In this document: in pieces, positions 45,407 through 53,053 of the stretch
Layout of the letters: every line of letters begins with the position of its first letter
Numbering within the stretch: position 1 is the first letter of the stretch
Virus record (IMG/VR): IMGVR_UViG_3300023179_000037
Span: 47,976 to 111,975 of that record
Source: a virus
Reading direction: 5' to 3' (one strand)
Length of the DNA: 64,000 nt
Program-made: the position numbers and the translations under genes
The notes under the pieces: generated by a model
Told to the model about the DNA's origin: nothing
Database searches by the model: none
Seen by the model: the letters and a program-made list of their open reading frames with translations, nothing else

Positions 45407-47200
45407 ATGACGGATATCGCTCACGGCATAACAATAGACTATTCTCGGGATAATTTGTTTGACGAATTAGGAATAAAAAGATTAAAAGAAAGTTATATGA
45501 AAGATGAGGAGAAAAGCCCTCAAGAAAGATTTGCTTTTGTGTCTAGAACTTTTGGCAGCAATCCAGAGCATGCACAACGATTGTATGACTATTCGAGCAA
45601 ACATTGGCTTTCATACAGTACCCCGATTCTGTCATTTGGAAGAAGCAAACGAGGATTGCCTATCAGTTGCTTTTTGACGTTTCTTCAAGATTCCGCGGAA
45701 GGATTAGTTAATACTCTTTCGGAAGTGAATTGGTTGTCGATGTTAGGGGGTGGAATTGGAATCGGTATTGGAATTCGTAGCGCTGATGATAAGTCTGTTG
45801 GCGTTATGCCTCATCTTAAAACATATGATGCATCATCTCTTGCATATAGACAGGGTAGGACTCGGCGTGGCAGCTATGCTGCATATCTGGACATTAGTCA
45901 TCCTGATGTACTTTTATTTCTGGATATGCGTAAACCAACCGGCGATCCTAATATGCGCGCTCCTAATCTTCATCACGGCATCAATATTAGTGATGATTTT
46001 ATGCGTATCATTGAAAAATGCATGATTGATTCCACCGCAGATGATACATTTGAATTAAGAGATCCTCACAATGGTTCTGTGCGAGAAAAAGTATCAGCAA
46101 GGGAATTGTGGCAACGTATTTTAGAATTAAGAATGCAAACAGGTGAGCCGTATTTACATTTTATTTCAACGAGCAACAAACATCTTCCTGAATTTCAGAA
46201 AAAGCTTGGATTAACAATTCGCCAAAGCAATTTGTGCAGTGAAATCGTTTTACCAACAGATAAAGACAGAACTGCTGTATGTTGCTTGTCCTCAGTAAAT
46301 CTGGAGTATTATGATGATTGGAAAAACGATAAACTTTTTCTTCGGGACATTGCAGAGATGCTTGACAATGTTCTTTCTTACTTTATTGAAAATGCACCCG
46401 ACACGGTATCTAGAGCCAAATATTCTGCAGTAAGAGAGCGTAGTATTGGTATTGGTGCCCTCGGTTTTCATGCCTATCTTCAGAAATGTGGATTGCCCTT
46501 TGAGTCTGCTCTCGCAGTCAGCAAAAATAAACAGATATTCAAACACATTCGTGAAGAATTAGATCTTGCAAACATCAAACTGGGAAAGGAAAGAGGTGAG
46601 GCTCCGGATGCAATTGGCACTGGACAAAGATTCAGTCATATGCTTGCCATAGCTCCTAATGCAAGCTCAAGTATAATCATGGGTAATACAAGTCCTTCCA
46701 TTGAGCCATATCGCGCTAATGCTTATCGACAAGATACTTTATCTGGAGCTTTTCTAAATAAAAATAAATGGTTAGATATTATCATTAAGGAAAAGTGCTC
46801 TGCAGATTCTAAGTTGGATTATAATGAAATTTGGTCAAGCATTATTGCAAACGATGGTTCAGTTCAACATCTTATATGGATGGATGATTGGACAAAAGAC
46901 GTATTTAAAACCTCTATGGAAATTGATCAAAGATGGATTATACAGCATGCCGCTGATCGCCAGCCATATATTGACCAAGCACAAAGTCTTAATCTCTTTT
47001 TCCGACCAGACTCAAACATTAAATACATCCATGCAGTTCATTTCATGGCTTGGAAAAATGGATTGAAAACACTTTACTATTGTCGTTCAGAAAAGATCAC
47101 GAAAGCAGATAAAGTCTCTCGTAAAATAGAAAGACAAGTAATTGAGGAATTAGATATGAAAGCATTGGTTGAAGGAGATGAATGTCTAGCATGTCAATAA
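45407..47200 (+). CDS. nrdA: Ribonucleotide reductase class Ia, alpha subunit
   Basis: A 597-aa large subunit. Catalytic residues are present: the first redox Cys in LPISCFLTF, N-x-C-x-E in SNLCSEIVLP, the second Cys in AVCCLSSVNL, the glycine-rich LSMLGGGIGIGIGI and the C-terminal CLAC (EGDECLACQ) used for re-reduction. It lacks the N-terminal ATP cone of cellular NrdA (about 760 aa), so dATP feedback inhibition is probably lost, as in other phage enzymes. An AATAAGGTAA site precedes it. It supplies dNTPs with NrdB 30 bases downstream. Confidence 0.95.
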   Translation: MTDIAHGITIDYSRDNLFDELGIKRLKESYMKDEEKSPQERFAFVSRTFGSNPEHAQRLYDYSSKHWLSYSTPILSFGRSKRGLPISCFLTFLQDSAEGLVNTLSEVNWLSMLGGGIGIGIGIRSADDKSVGVMPHLKTYDASSLAYRQGRTRRGSYAAYLDISHPDVLLFLDMRKPTGDPNMRAPNLHHGINISDDFMRIIEKCMIDSTADDTFELRDPHNGSVREKVSARELWQRILELRMQTGEPYLHFISTSNKHLPEFQKKLGLTIRQSNLCSEIVLPTDKDRTAVCCLSSVNLEYYDDWKNDKLFLRDIAEMLDNVLSYFIENAPDTVSRAKYSAVRERSIGIGALGFHAYLQKCGLPFESALAVSKNKQIFKHIREELDLANIKLGKERGEAPDAIGTGQRFSHMLAIAPNASSSIIMGNTSPSIEPYRANAYRQDTLSGAFLNKNKWLDIIIKEKCSADSKLDYNEIWSSIIANDGSVQHLIWMDDWTKDVFKTSMEIDQRWIIQHAADRQPYIDQAQSLNLFFRPDSNIKYIHAVHFMAWKNGLKTLYYCRSEKITKADKVSRKIERQVIEELDMKALVEGDECLACQ

Positions 47201-47230
47201 GTAAAATACTAGTATAAAACGAGGCAAATA

Positions 47231-48223
47231 ATGATTAAAAAAATAAAAACAAAGTTAACCGATGAAAGACAATATTTTAAACCCTTTAACTATCCTTTTT
47301 GCTATGAAGCTTGGCTTAAACACGAACAATCGCACTGGCTTCACCTTGAAGTTCCAATGCTCGAAGATGTAAAGGATTGGAAAAATAAATTAACTGAAGA
47401 TGAAAAGAAATTTCTAACACATATTTTTAGATTTTTCACACAAGGCGACATTGATGTTGCAGGAGGATATGTAAAAAATTATCTTCCCTACTTTCCTCAA
47501 CCCGAAGTGAGAATGATGTTATGTGGTTTTGCTGCACGAGAAGCTTTGCATATTGCAGCATACTCCCATTTAATCGAATCGCTTGGCATGCCGGACACCA
47601 CCTACAATGAATTTCTTGAATATGCGGAAATGCGAGAGAAACATGATTACATTCTAGATATCAGCTCAAAAAATAGTACTAAGCAATCTACAGCCGAACA
47701 CATTGCTGCATTTAGCGCATTCACTGAGGGAATGCAACTTTTTAGTAGTTTTATTATGCTTCTTAATTTTCCTCGTCATGGTGTTATGAAGGGCATGGGG
47801 CAAATTATTACATGGTCAATTGCTGATGAAACACTGCATTCTGAGTCTATGATTAAACTATTTAGAACATATATAGAAGAAAATAGAGAAATCTGGAATG
47901 ATGAACTTAAAGGAAAAATTTACACAATTGCTACCAAAATGGTGGAGCTTGAAGATAAGTTTATTGATTTGGCATTCGGCATGGTACGCGTGGCTAATCT
48001 GGACGCTGGTGACGTTAAACGTTATATCCGCTATATTACTGATCGTCGTCTTATCAGTATGGGTCTTAAAGGAATCATGAAAGTTAAAAAGAATCCGTTA
48101 CCTTGGGTAGAAGAAATGTTAAATGCCCCCACTCACACTTCATTTTTTGAAAATAGAGTAACCGATTATGCGAAAGGGGCAATTACCGGATCTTGGACAG
48201 ATGTTTGGGCAAAGACTGCTTGA
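47231..48223 (+). CDS. nrdB: Ribonucleotide reductase class Ia, beta subunit
   Basis: A 330-aa radical-generating subunit. The diiron ligands fit D in TQGDIDVA, E and H in AREALHIAAY with the radical Tyr 4 residues after the His, E in FTEGMQLF, and E/H in DETLHSESM. This is a Tyr-radical NrdB, not a Phe-type class Ic enzyme. ACGAGGCA forms its ribosome binding site. Its stop overlaps a zinc-ribbon gene by TGATG. With NrdA it forms the active enzyme. Confidence 0.95.
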   Translation: MIKKIKTKLTDERQYFKPFNYPFCYEAWLKHEQSHWLHLEVPMLEDVKDWKNKLTEDEKKFLTHIFRFFTQGDIDVAGGYVKNYLPYFPQPEVRMMLCGFAAREALHIAAYSHLIESLGMPDTTYNEFLEYAEMREKHDYILDISSKNSTKQSTAEHIAAFSAFTEGMQLFSSFIMLLNFPRHGVMKGMGQIITWSIADETLHSESMIKLFRTYIEENREIWNDELKGKIYTIATKMVELEDKFIDLAFGMVRVANLDAGDVKRYIRYITDRRLISMGLKGIMKVKKNPLPWVEEMLNAPTHTSFFENRVTDYAKGAITGSWTDVWAKTA

Positions 48224-48399
48224 TGGAAAATTATGTAATTTTGAGACGTGAAATTTGTAATAGTTGCAGTAATTTGAAAATTTTACTTGGCGTTAAAATT
48301 TGTAATTTATGTGGGTGTTCTATTTGGGCCAAATCTATGCTGCCCAATGCAGAATGCCCTCTGAATAAGTGGGATACTGGTGACAATAAACAAAATTGA
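48223..48399 (+). CDS. Small zinc-ribbon protein (DUF6171-like)
   Basis: A 58-aa protein with CNSCSN (residues about 11-16) and CNLCGCS (about 26-32), the paired Cys knuckles of a zinc ribbon, then CPLNKW near the end. This matches the DUF6171 pattern in phage genomes. The ATG at 48223 overlaps the NrdB stop; an upstream in-frame start at 48193 would overlap NrdB by 31 bases and is less likely. Function unknown; possibly a redox or RNR-associated factor given its position. Confidence 0.7.
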   Translation: MENYVILRREICNSCSNLKILLGVKICNLCGCSIWAKSMLPNAECPLNKWDTGDNKQN

Positions 48400-48796
48400 T
48401 TTAGCACATTTAGAAGTAGCTGAGGTTTATTCCAGATTATCTAAAGCTCGTCGATTAAAAGTAGGCGCGGTTATAGTTAAAGAAAATAGAGTTATAAGTA
48501 TTGGCTACAATGGAACTCCTGCTGGATGGGATAATAACTGTGAAAAAGAAGTTAATGGTGATCTTGAAACGAAAGCTGAGGTTATTCATGCGGAAGCTAA
48601 TGCCATCGCTAAACTTGCTAGATCAAATGAGGCAGGGCTTGATAGTACTATGTACATTACACATGCACCATGTTTTGAATGCGCTAAATTAATTTATACT
48701 GCTGGTATTAAACGAGTTTATTTTAGAAATCATTATAGAAGTAATGATGGCATAGATTTTTTAGAAAAAACGAAAATTGAGGTGATTAAATTATGA
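48380..48796 (+). CDS. Deoxycytidylate deaminase
   Basis: A 138-aa dCMP deaminase, giving dUMP for ThyX. The zinc site is VIHAEANAIAKLAR (HAE) and THAPCFECAKLIYTAG (PCxxC); KVGAVIVKENRVISIGYNGTP is the usual N-terminal strand. The start is GTG at 48380, inside the previous gene's last codons, with GGGATACTGG upstream; no ATG occurs before the conserved VYSRLSKARR. It overlaps the next gene by ATGA. Confidence 0.92.
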   Translation: MTINKIDLAHLEVAEVYSRLSKARRLKVGAVIVKENRVISIGYNGTPAGWDNNCEKEVNGDLETKAEVIHAEANAIAKLARSNEAGLDSTMYITHAPCFECAKLIYTAGIKRVYFRNHYRSNDGIDFLEKTKIEVIKL

Positions 48797-49284
48797 AAAA
48801 AAGAATAGGATTTACAGCATCCACATTTGATTTATTTCATGCTGGACATATTGTAATGTTAGAAGAAGCAAAAAAACAATGCGATTGGTTAATAGCAGCA
48901 ATTCAAATCGATCCAACTATTGATCGGCCAGCTGTTAAAAATAAACCAGTGCAATCTATTATTGAAAGACAAATTCAAGTAAGCGCTTGCAAACATGTAG
49001 ATGAAGTGATTGTTTACAACGTTGAAAAAGAATTAGAAGATATTCTTTTAACTTTTCCGATTGACGTAAGAATAATCGGTGAGGAATATAAAGACAAAGA
49101 TTTTACCGGTAAAGATATTTGTGAAAGAAGAAAGATAGAAATTTATTTTAACAAGCGAGATCATTATTTTAGTTCTACTGATTTACGTACGAGAGTTTTT
49201 GATGCTGAGCTTAAAAGAAGAGGAAAAATATGGGAAAACACCAGCATTTTGAATGCGTCGAATGTGATGCAGTCTTCAAAATAA
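48793..49284 (+). CDS. Cytidylyltransferase (TagD/RfaE-like)
   Basis: A 163-aa nucleotidyltransferase: TASTFDLFHAGHIVMLEEAK (F-D-x-F-H-x-G-H motif), VRIIGEEYKDKDFTGKD, and YFSSTDLRTR (the ISSTxxR equivalent). It is closest in form to glycerol-3-phosphate cytidylyltransferase or the ADP-heptose synthase C-domain. In phages its substrate is unknown; it could activate a sugar or polyol for the glycan genes here. A PAVKNKP insertion is typical of the family. Overlaps its neighbours by ATGA and the next gene by 55 bases. Confidence 0.85.
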   Translation: MKKRIGFTASTFDLFHAGHIVMLEEAKKQCDWLIAAIQIDPTIDRPAVKNKPVQSIIERQIQVSACKHVDEVIVYNVEKELEDILLTFPIDVRIIGEEYKDKDFTGKDICERRKIEIYFNKRDHYFSSTDLRTRVFDAELKRRGKIWENTSILNASNVMQSSK

Positions 49285-49391
49285 AATTTGATTTAGATGA
49301 AAATTATTATGTCGTGACACACTGTCCATTTTGTGGAGCTGAAATAGACGAAGATCAGCACGAAGATTTTGATAATGAAGATATTATTTAA
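49230..49391 (+). CDS. Small zinc-finger protein inside a gene overlap
   Basis: A 53-aa protein with CVECDAVF (residues 9-16) and HCPFCGAEI (31-39), forming a CxxC...CxxC zinc ribbon, then an acidic tail (DEDQHEDFDNED). The ATG at 49230 lies inside the cytidylyltransferase gene, with AAGAGGAAA upstream. Similar small zinc proteins are common in T4-like phages. The large overlaps (55 bases upstream, 17 downstream) indicate strong compaction. Confidence 0.75.
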   Translation: MGKHQHFECVECDAVFKIKFDLDENYYVVTHCPFCGAEIDEDQHEDFDNEDII

Positions 49392-49554
49392 TAAAATAAT
49401 TTTGTTTAAAAATATTTGGTCATATACTTTTTTTATCTTTGCAATTATAGAATACTTTTACTTTACAATGTCTATTTGTGGTTCCAATTTGATCACGGGA
49501 GAAATGTGGTTTATGTGGTTAGTAATGGGACTGAGTATGTATAAAATAAAATGA
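49375..49554 (+). CDS. Small membrane protein
   Basis: A 59-aa hydrophobic protein with one or two membrane segments (IWSYTFFIFAIIEYFYFTMS; GEMWFMWLVMGLSMY). The ATG at 49375 overlaps the zinc-finger gene; no recognised family. Stop and next ATG overlap (ATGA). Confidence 0.5.
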   Translation: MKILFNKIILFKNIWSYTFFIFAIIEYFYFTMSICGSNLITGEMWFMWLVMGLSMYKIK

Positions 49555-49898
49555 AATTATGTCCTAAGTGCGGTGCGGAGCATTCCAAATCTGGTAAATT
49601 TTGTTCTAGAGCTTGTGCTAATTCTAGACAATGGACTGTTGAACAAAAAAAAGTATTCTCTGATAGACAAAGAGAATATATGGCTCGCGATGATTCAGAA
49701 GAACACAGAGCAAAAGAAGAATTACGTTTTAAGATTTTGCACAAAGCTGGAGTTCTTGGAGCACATAAATCCATATCTTTGGAACAACTAGATAAAGATG
49801 AAGTAATGACTAATCCAGATGATTACTTTTTCGTTGCTCCAAGAATAGAAATTGATGGCAAATACGTTGAAAATGGGGACTTGTGGGAGGAGATATAA
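49551..49898 (+). CDS. Zinc-ribbon protein of unknown function
   Basis: A 115-aa protein with an N-terminal zinc ribbon: CPKCGAEH (4-11) and FCSRACANSR (17-26), then a charged helix (QKKVFSDRQREYM). This resembles N-terminal fingers in phage HNH- or GIY-YIG-associated proteins, but no nuclease motif follows. Overlaps the previous gene by ATGA; a TATAAATA late element covers its stop. Confidence 0.6.
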   Translation: MKLCPKCGAEHSKSGKFCSRACANSRQWTVEQKKVFSDRQREYMARDDSEEHRAKEELRFKILHKAGVLGAHKSISLEQLDKDEVMTNPDDYFFVAPRIEIDGKYVENGDLWEEI

Positions 49899-49901
49899 AT
49901 A
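49894..49901 (+). promoter_or_regulatory. T4-type late promoter (TATAAATA)
   Basis: An exact TATAAATA covers the end of the zinc-ribbon gene, 22 bases before the ATG at 49923. It may drive the GIY-YIG gene late in infection. Confidence 0.55.
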
Positions 49902-49922
49902 CTGATTTAATTTGGTATTTAT

Positions 49923-50321
49923 ATGTGGATGTATCAGAATAAACCGCTAGAAGAAATTCCAGAAAATGCATATGGTTTTGTTTATTTGATCACTAATAAC
50001 GACAATGGCAAAAAATACATAGGCAAAAAGTTATTTTGGTTTAGAAAAACTAAAATATTAAAGGGTAAAAAGAAAAGATACAAAATTGAATCTGATTGGA
50101 AAACTTACTGGTCCTCATCCGAAGAGGTTAAGTCCCTTGTTCAAAACTTAGGAGAGCAATTATTTACCAGAGAAATACTTCACATTTGCGAGAGTAAGGG
50201 AATGTGTAATTATTTAGAAGCAAGGGAACAAATGGACAGAAGAGTTTTAGAATCAAATGATTACTACAATGGCACCATACAGTGCAGAATACATAAAACT
50301 CACGTAAAGTTAAAAGATTAA
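49923..50321 (+). CDS. GIY-YIG endonuclease-like protein
   Basis: A 132-aa protein with a GIY-YIG-type start: YGFVYLITNNDNGKKYIGKK (about 17-36), in which YGFVY stands for the GIY strand and YIG is exact. The Arg of the catalytic helix may be in FWFRKTK; REILHICES gives the later Glu region. Related phage proteins act as homing or host-DNA nucleases. A late promoter element lies upstream. The gene is the last of its block, followed by a 211-base gap. Confidence 0.7.
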   Translation: MWMYQNKPLEEIPENAYGFVYLITNNDNGKKYIGKKLFWFRKTKILKGKKKRYKIESDWKTYWSSSEEVKSLVQNLGEQLFTREILHICESKGMCNYLEAREQMDRRVLESNDYYNGTIQCRIHKTHVKLKD

Positions 50322-50532
50322 TCTTAATCATAATTTAATCTTGCGCAGACTATAAAAATAATTAAATATTAATGTAGGTAAATTTTTTACTATCAGGCAA
50401 ATTTGACATTTTGATGACAAGACATTTTTTTTACGTTAGAAAATGCAGATAGGTTCAGTTACTAACTGAATTTCGTAAATCAAGATGCAAAGATGCCTGC
50501 CCTTATTTTCATTTTACGTTTAGGAGATATAT
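50322..50532 (+). other. Intergenic regulatory region
   Basis: A 211-base AT-rich gap. It contains TATAAAAATA-like DNA at about 50351, a TTGACA at 50403-50408 without a good -10 at 17 bases, a hairpin TTCAGTT-ACT-AACTGAA (50454-50470), and TTACGTT near 50432 and again at 50514, just before TTTAGGAGATATAT, the ribosome binding site of the next gene. It probably separates two transcription units, but no single promoter is convincing. Confidence 0.45.
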
Positions 50533-51177
50533 ATGCGACTTCAAGAATTGGCAGCAAGATTAGTTGTAGTAGAAACAAAATTAGCAACTCTTACAGGGGT
50601 ACAACCCAATACATCAAGTCCAGTAAGTGTTGAGGAGCTGGATTCGAGATTATCAGTTGTAGAAGTACAAGTAGATCGTTTATTGGCAGAAAAAGCTGAG
50701 AAACAAGTTGCAGATATCGTAGCTGCTTCTCCTGATAAAGCACCAGTATCAGTTGCGGATATTGTTGCATTATCTGCTAGCTCAAATGTTCCTCAGGCTG
50801 CAGATATTGTTGCAGATGTTTTAGCTGTTCAAATGGAAGCACCCGCAATTCAAGATCCAGAAGTTGCAGCTATTGTAACTGCAGCTATTAAGGCAGTTAT
50901 AAGCGCTGATCCTGAAGTTGTTGCAGATCCTGCAGCTATCAAAGCAGTTATTACTGAAACTGTTGCACATATGCCTGCTCCTGCATCTGATGTTGAAGAT
51001 CAGGTTACTGCAGCAATTGCAGAAGTTTTAGCAGCAGCAACTGGTCAAGAAGTAACTAAAGATGAACACGAAGAAATACGAGATGCAGTGATAACACCAT
51101 CCGATACTGCGCTAGATGCAATTGAAGCAAGATTAACTGTTGCCGAAGCAAAGGTTGAAAGCCTGTTGGGAAAGTAA
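50533..51177 (+). CDS. Ala/Val/Asp-rich repetitive protein of unknown family
   Basis: A 214-aa acidic protein of low complexity. N- and C-termini carry similar leucine-zipper-like coiled coils (LAARLVVVETKLATLTG; IEARLTVAEAKVESLLG), with a copy also at SRLSVVEVQVDRLLAE. Between them are degenerate ADIVA and AAIKAVI repeats (VADIVAASPDKAPVSVADIV). GAA/GCA codons dominate. It has a strong TTTAGGAGAT site and its own leader. I recognise no family. The terminal coiled coils suggest an oligomer, perhaps a scaffold or DNA mimic. Confidence 0.6.
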   Translation: MRLQELAARLVVVETKLATLTGVQPNTSSPVSVEELDSRLSVVEVQVDRLLAEKAEKQVADIVAASPDKAPVSVADIVALSASSNVPQAADIVADVLAVQMEAPAIQDPEVAAIVTAAIKAVISADPEVVADPAAIKAVITETVAHMPAPASDVEDQVTAAIAEVLAAATGQEVTKDEHEEIRDAVITPSDTALDAIEARLTVAEAKVESLLGK

Positions 51178-51236
51178 TTAGTAAAATTAAAAGATGGTTC
51201 TATAGTATTATAGGATACTAAAAGATATCAATAATC

Positions 51237-51986
51237 ATGCACTACCGATCCATCTTCATATCTGATGTACATTTAGGTAGTAAAGGTTGTAAGGCGGAAT
51301 TATTAGTAAATTTTCTTAAAAATAATTCCGCTGATAAGTTATATCTTATAGGTGACATAGTTGATGGTTGGAAAATTCAACAAAATAAATGGGCTTGGAA
51401 ACAAGCCCATTCCAATGTAGTTCGTCGAGTCTTAGGACACGCAAAACAAGGAACTGAAGTATTTTATGTAGCCGGAAATCATGATGAATTTCTTAGACCT
51501 CTAATACCTTATGGTATATCGTTTGGTAGAATACATATAATTAATCAAATGTCTCACATCGGTATCGATGGAAAAAGATATTTGGTATTACATGGTGATC
51601 TATTTGATGGTATCTCAAGACTTGCTCCCTGGATAAGTTTTTTAGGAGATAAGGCATATGATTTACTACTCATCTTCAATACTTCATTCAATCGTTGGAG
51701 GCATAGATTCGGATTCGGTTATTGGTCTCTTTCTCAATTTCTTAAACAACGTGTCAAGCGGGCTGTGGACTTTATTTTTCATTTCGAGCGCAATCTCATT
51801 GACTATGGCCGTAAGCGTGGGTTTGACGGAGTCATTTGTGGACACATCCACAAACCAGAAATCAAAACCATAGATGGATTTGTATATATGAATGATGGTG
51901 ACTGGGTAGAATCATGTAGTGCTTTAGTTGAACATCCTAATGGTCGTTGGGAAATAATTTATTGGACCAAAGAAATTCCGGAATAA
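51237..51986 (+). CDS. PlcP/LpxH-like metallophosphoesterase (probable phospholipase C)
   Basis: A 249-aa calcineurin-type phosphoesterase. Metal ligands: D10 and H12 in ISDVHLGSKGCKAE, D40 in IGDIVDGW, N81 and H82 in AGNHDEF, H119 in LHGD, H203 and H205 in GHIHKPE. The pattern of SKGCKAELLVNFL, YWSLSQFLK and NDGDWVESCSALVEH is that of proteins often annotated UDP-2,3-diacylglucosamine hydrolase and shown in alphaproteobacteria to include PlcP, a phospholipase C that releases phosphate headgroups. An Agt-like glycosyltransferase, PlcP's partner, lies 2.4 kb downstream. An LpxH role is the alternative. Confidence 0.82.
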   Translation: MHYRSIFISDVHLGSKGCKAELLVNFLKNNSADKLYLIGDIVDGWKIQQNKWAWKQAHSNVVRRVLGHAKQGTEVFYVAGNHDEFLRPLIPYGISFGRIHIINQMSHIGIDGKRYLVLHGDLFDGISRLAPWISFLGDKAYDLLLIFNTSFNRWRHRFGFGYWSLSQFLKQRVKRAVDFIFHFERNLIDYGRKRGFDGVICGHIHKPEIKTIDGFVYMNDGDWVESCSALVEHPNGRWEIIYWTKEIPE

Positions 51987-52001
51987 TTTATAGGAGATTT
52001 T

Positions 52002-52145
52002 ATGTTTTTTCTTAATTTTTACAATCCATATTATTGGTACAATGTATTAAATCTATCAACAATGCAAAACACTGAAGAAGGTTTATCAAATAATGTAGAA
52101 GAAGATCCTCAGGATTTTGACATAGAAGTAGAGTATACAGAATGA
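52002..52145 (+). CDS. Tiny acidic peptide coupled to an ATP-grasp ligase
   Basis: A 47-aa peptide with an aromatic N-terminus (MFFLNFYNPYYWYNVLN) and a strongly acidic C-terminal half ending DIEVEYTE. A clear TAGGAG site and ATGA overlap with the RimK-like gene support expression. RimK-type ligases add Glu to a C-terminal Glu, so this peptide, ending in Glu, could be its substrate or a regulatory partner. That link is speculation; no family is recognised. Confidence 0.55.
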   Translation: MFFLNFYNPYYWYNVLNLSTMQNTEEGLSNNVEEDPQDFDIEVEYTE

Positions 52146-53053
52146 AAAATGTATGGGTCTTTCATTATGATTCCTTATCTGTTGAAAAAGATACTGAGAC
52201 CCGTAGTTTGGTTGAACGATTTAAAAAGCACGGTATAGACTGCAAAGTGTATCAACCAAAGAATTTTGATATTATTACAAGTCGTAAAAGTCATAAGAGT
52301 ATTCGCTATCAAGGTAGTCGTATTGAACTACCAGATGCTGTACTTGTAAGAACTGGTGCAGGAACAAACTATTTTACGCTGGCACTGCTTAGACAATTAG
52401 AAAACTTTGATATACCAATTATCAATAACAGTCAAAGTATAATGCATAGTAGAGACAAAATGATCAGTAGTCAAATATTGGCCCGCGCCAAGTTGCCTAC
52501 ACCAAGAACCATGTTGGTCAGTCATCCTATTAATATTGACATAGTAGAACAGGAGATTGGTTTTCCCTGTGTAGTAAAACTGGTAACAGGTAGTCAAGGG
52601 AGGGGTGTTTATCTCTGCAGAGATAAAGATATGTTTGTTAATTTAATGGATCTAACAGACAATCTTAAGAGTAAAAAAACTCTAATCATACAAGAGTTTA
52701 TTAACAGCGGAGAATTATTTGATCTTAGAGTTTGGGTCATTGGGGGCAAGACTATAACTGCTATGAAGCGTACACCACCTAAAGATGATTTTAAAGCCAA
52801 TATTACTAGGGGAGGTATAGGTGAACCTTTTGATTTAAATGAGGAAATTAGTGATCTAGCCAGTAAGACTGCTAGGGCATTTGATCTTGAAATAACTGGA
52901 GTAGATTTACTATTTAATGGTGAAAAATATCTAGTATGTGAAGCCAACAGCAGTCCTGGTTTTGAGGGCATAGATAGGTACTGCGGCACCAATATGGCCG
53001 AACAAATAGTTAATTATATAAGGAATAGAAATGATTTTCGATTTAGTAAGTGA
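52142..53053 (+). CDS. RimK-like ATP-grasp ligase
   Basis: A 303-aa ATP-grasp enzyme. The N-terminal domain ends at NSQSIMHSRDKMISSQILAR (substrate loop), followed by FPCVVKLVTGSQGRGVYLC (ATP-binding Lys and Gly-rich loop), LIIQEFINSGELFDLRVWVI (adenine and Arg), ITRGGIGEPFDL and the Mg-binding VCEANSSPGFEGI (E and N). These are RimK signatures. RimK adds Glu residues to the C-terminus of ribosomal protein S6; paralogues ligate amino acids to other peptides or cofactors. The target here is unknown. It overlaps both neighbours. Confidence 0.85.
   Translation: MKNVWVFHYDSLSVEKDTETRSLVERFKKHGIDCKVYQPKNFDIITSRKSHKSIRYQGSRIELPDAVLVRTGAGTNYFTLALLRQLENFDIPIINNSQSIMHSRDKMISSQILARAKLPTPRTMLVSHPINIDIVEQEIGFPCVVKLVTGSQGRGVYLCRDKDMFVNLMDLTDNLKSKKTLIIQEFINSGELFDLRVWVIGGKTITAMKRTPPKDDFKANITRGGIGEPFDLNEEISDLASKTARAFDLEITGVDLLFNGEKYLVCEANSSPGFEGIDRYCGTNMAEQIVNYIRNRNDFRFSK

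Noticed and set aside
50403-50440. Promoter from TTGACA at 50403
   Set aside because: At 17 bases downstream there is only a T-run, no TATAAT-like box.
51237-51986. Plain LpxH (lipid A synthesis) annotation
   Set aside because: The Agt-like partner and the PlcP-type blocks make a phospholipase role more likely; LpxH is kept as an alternative, not the main call.
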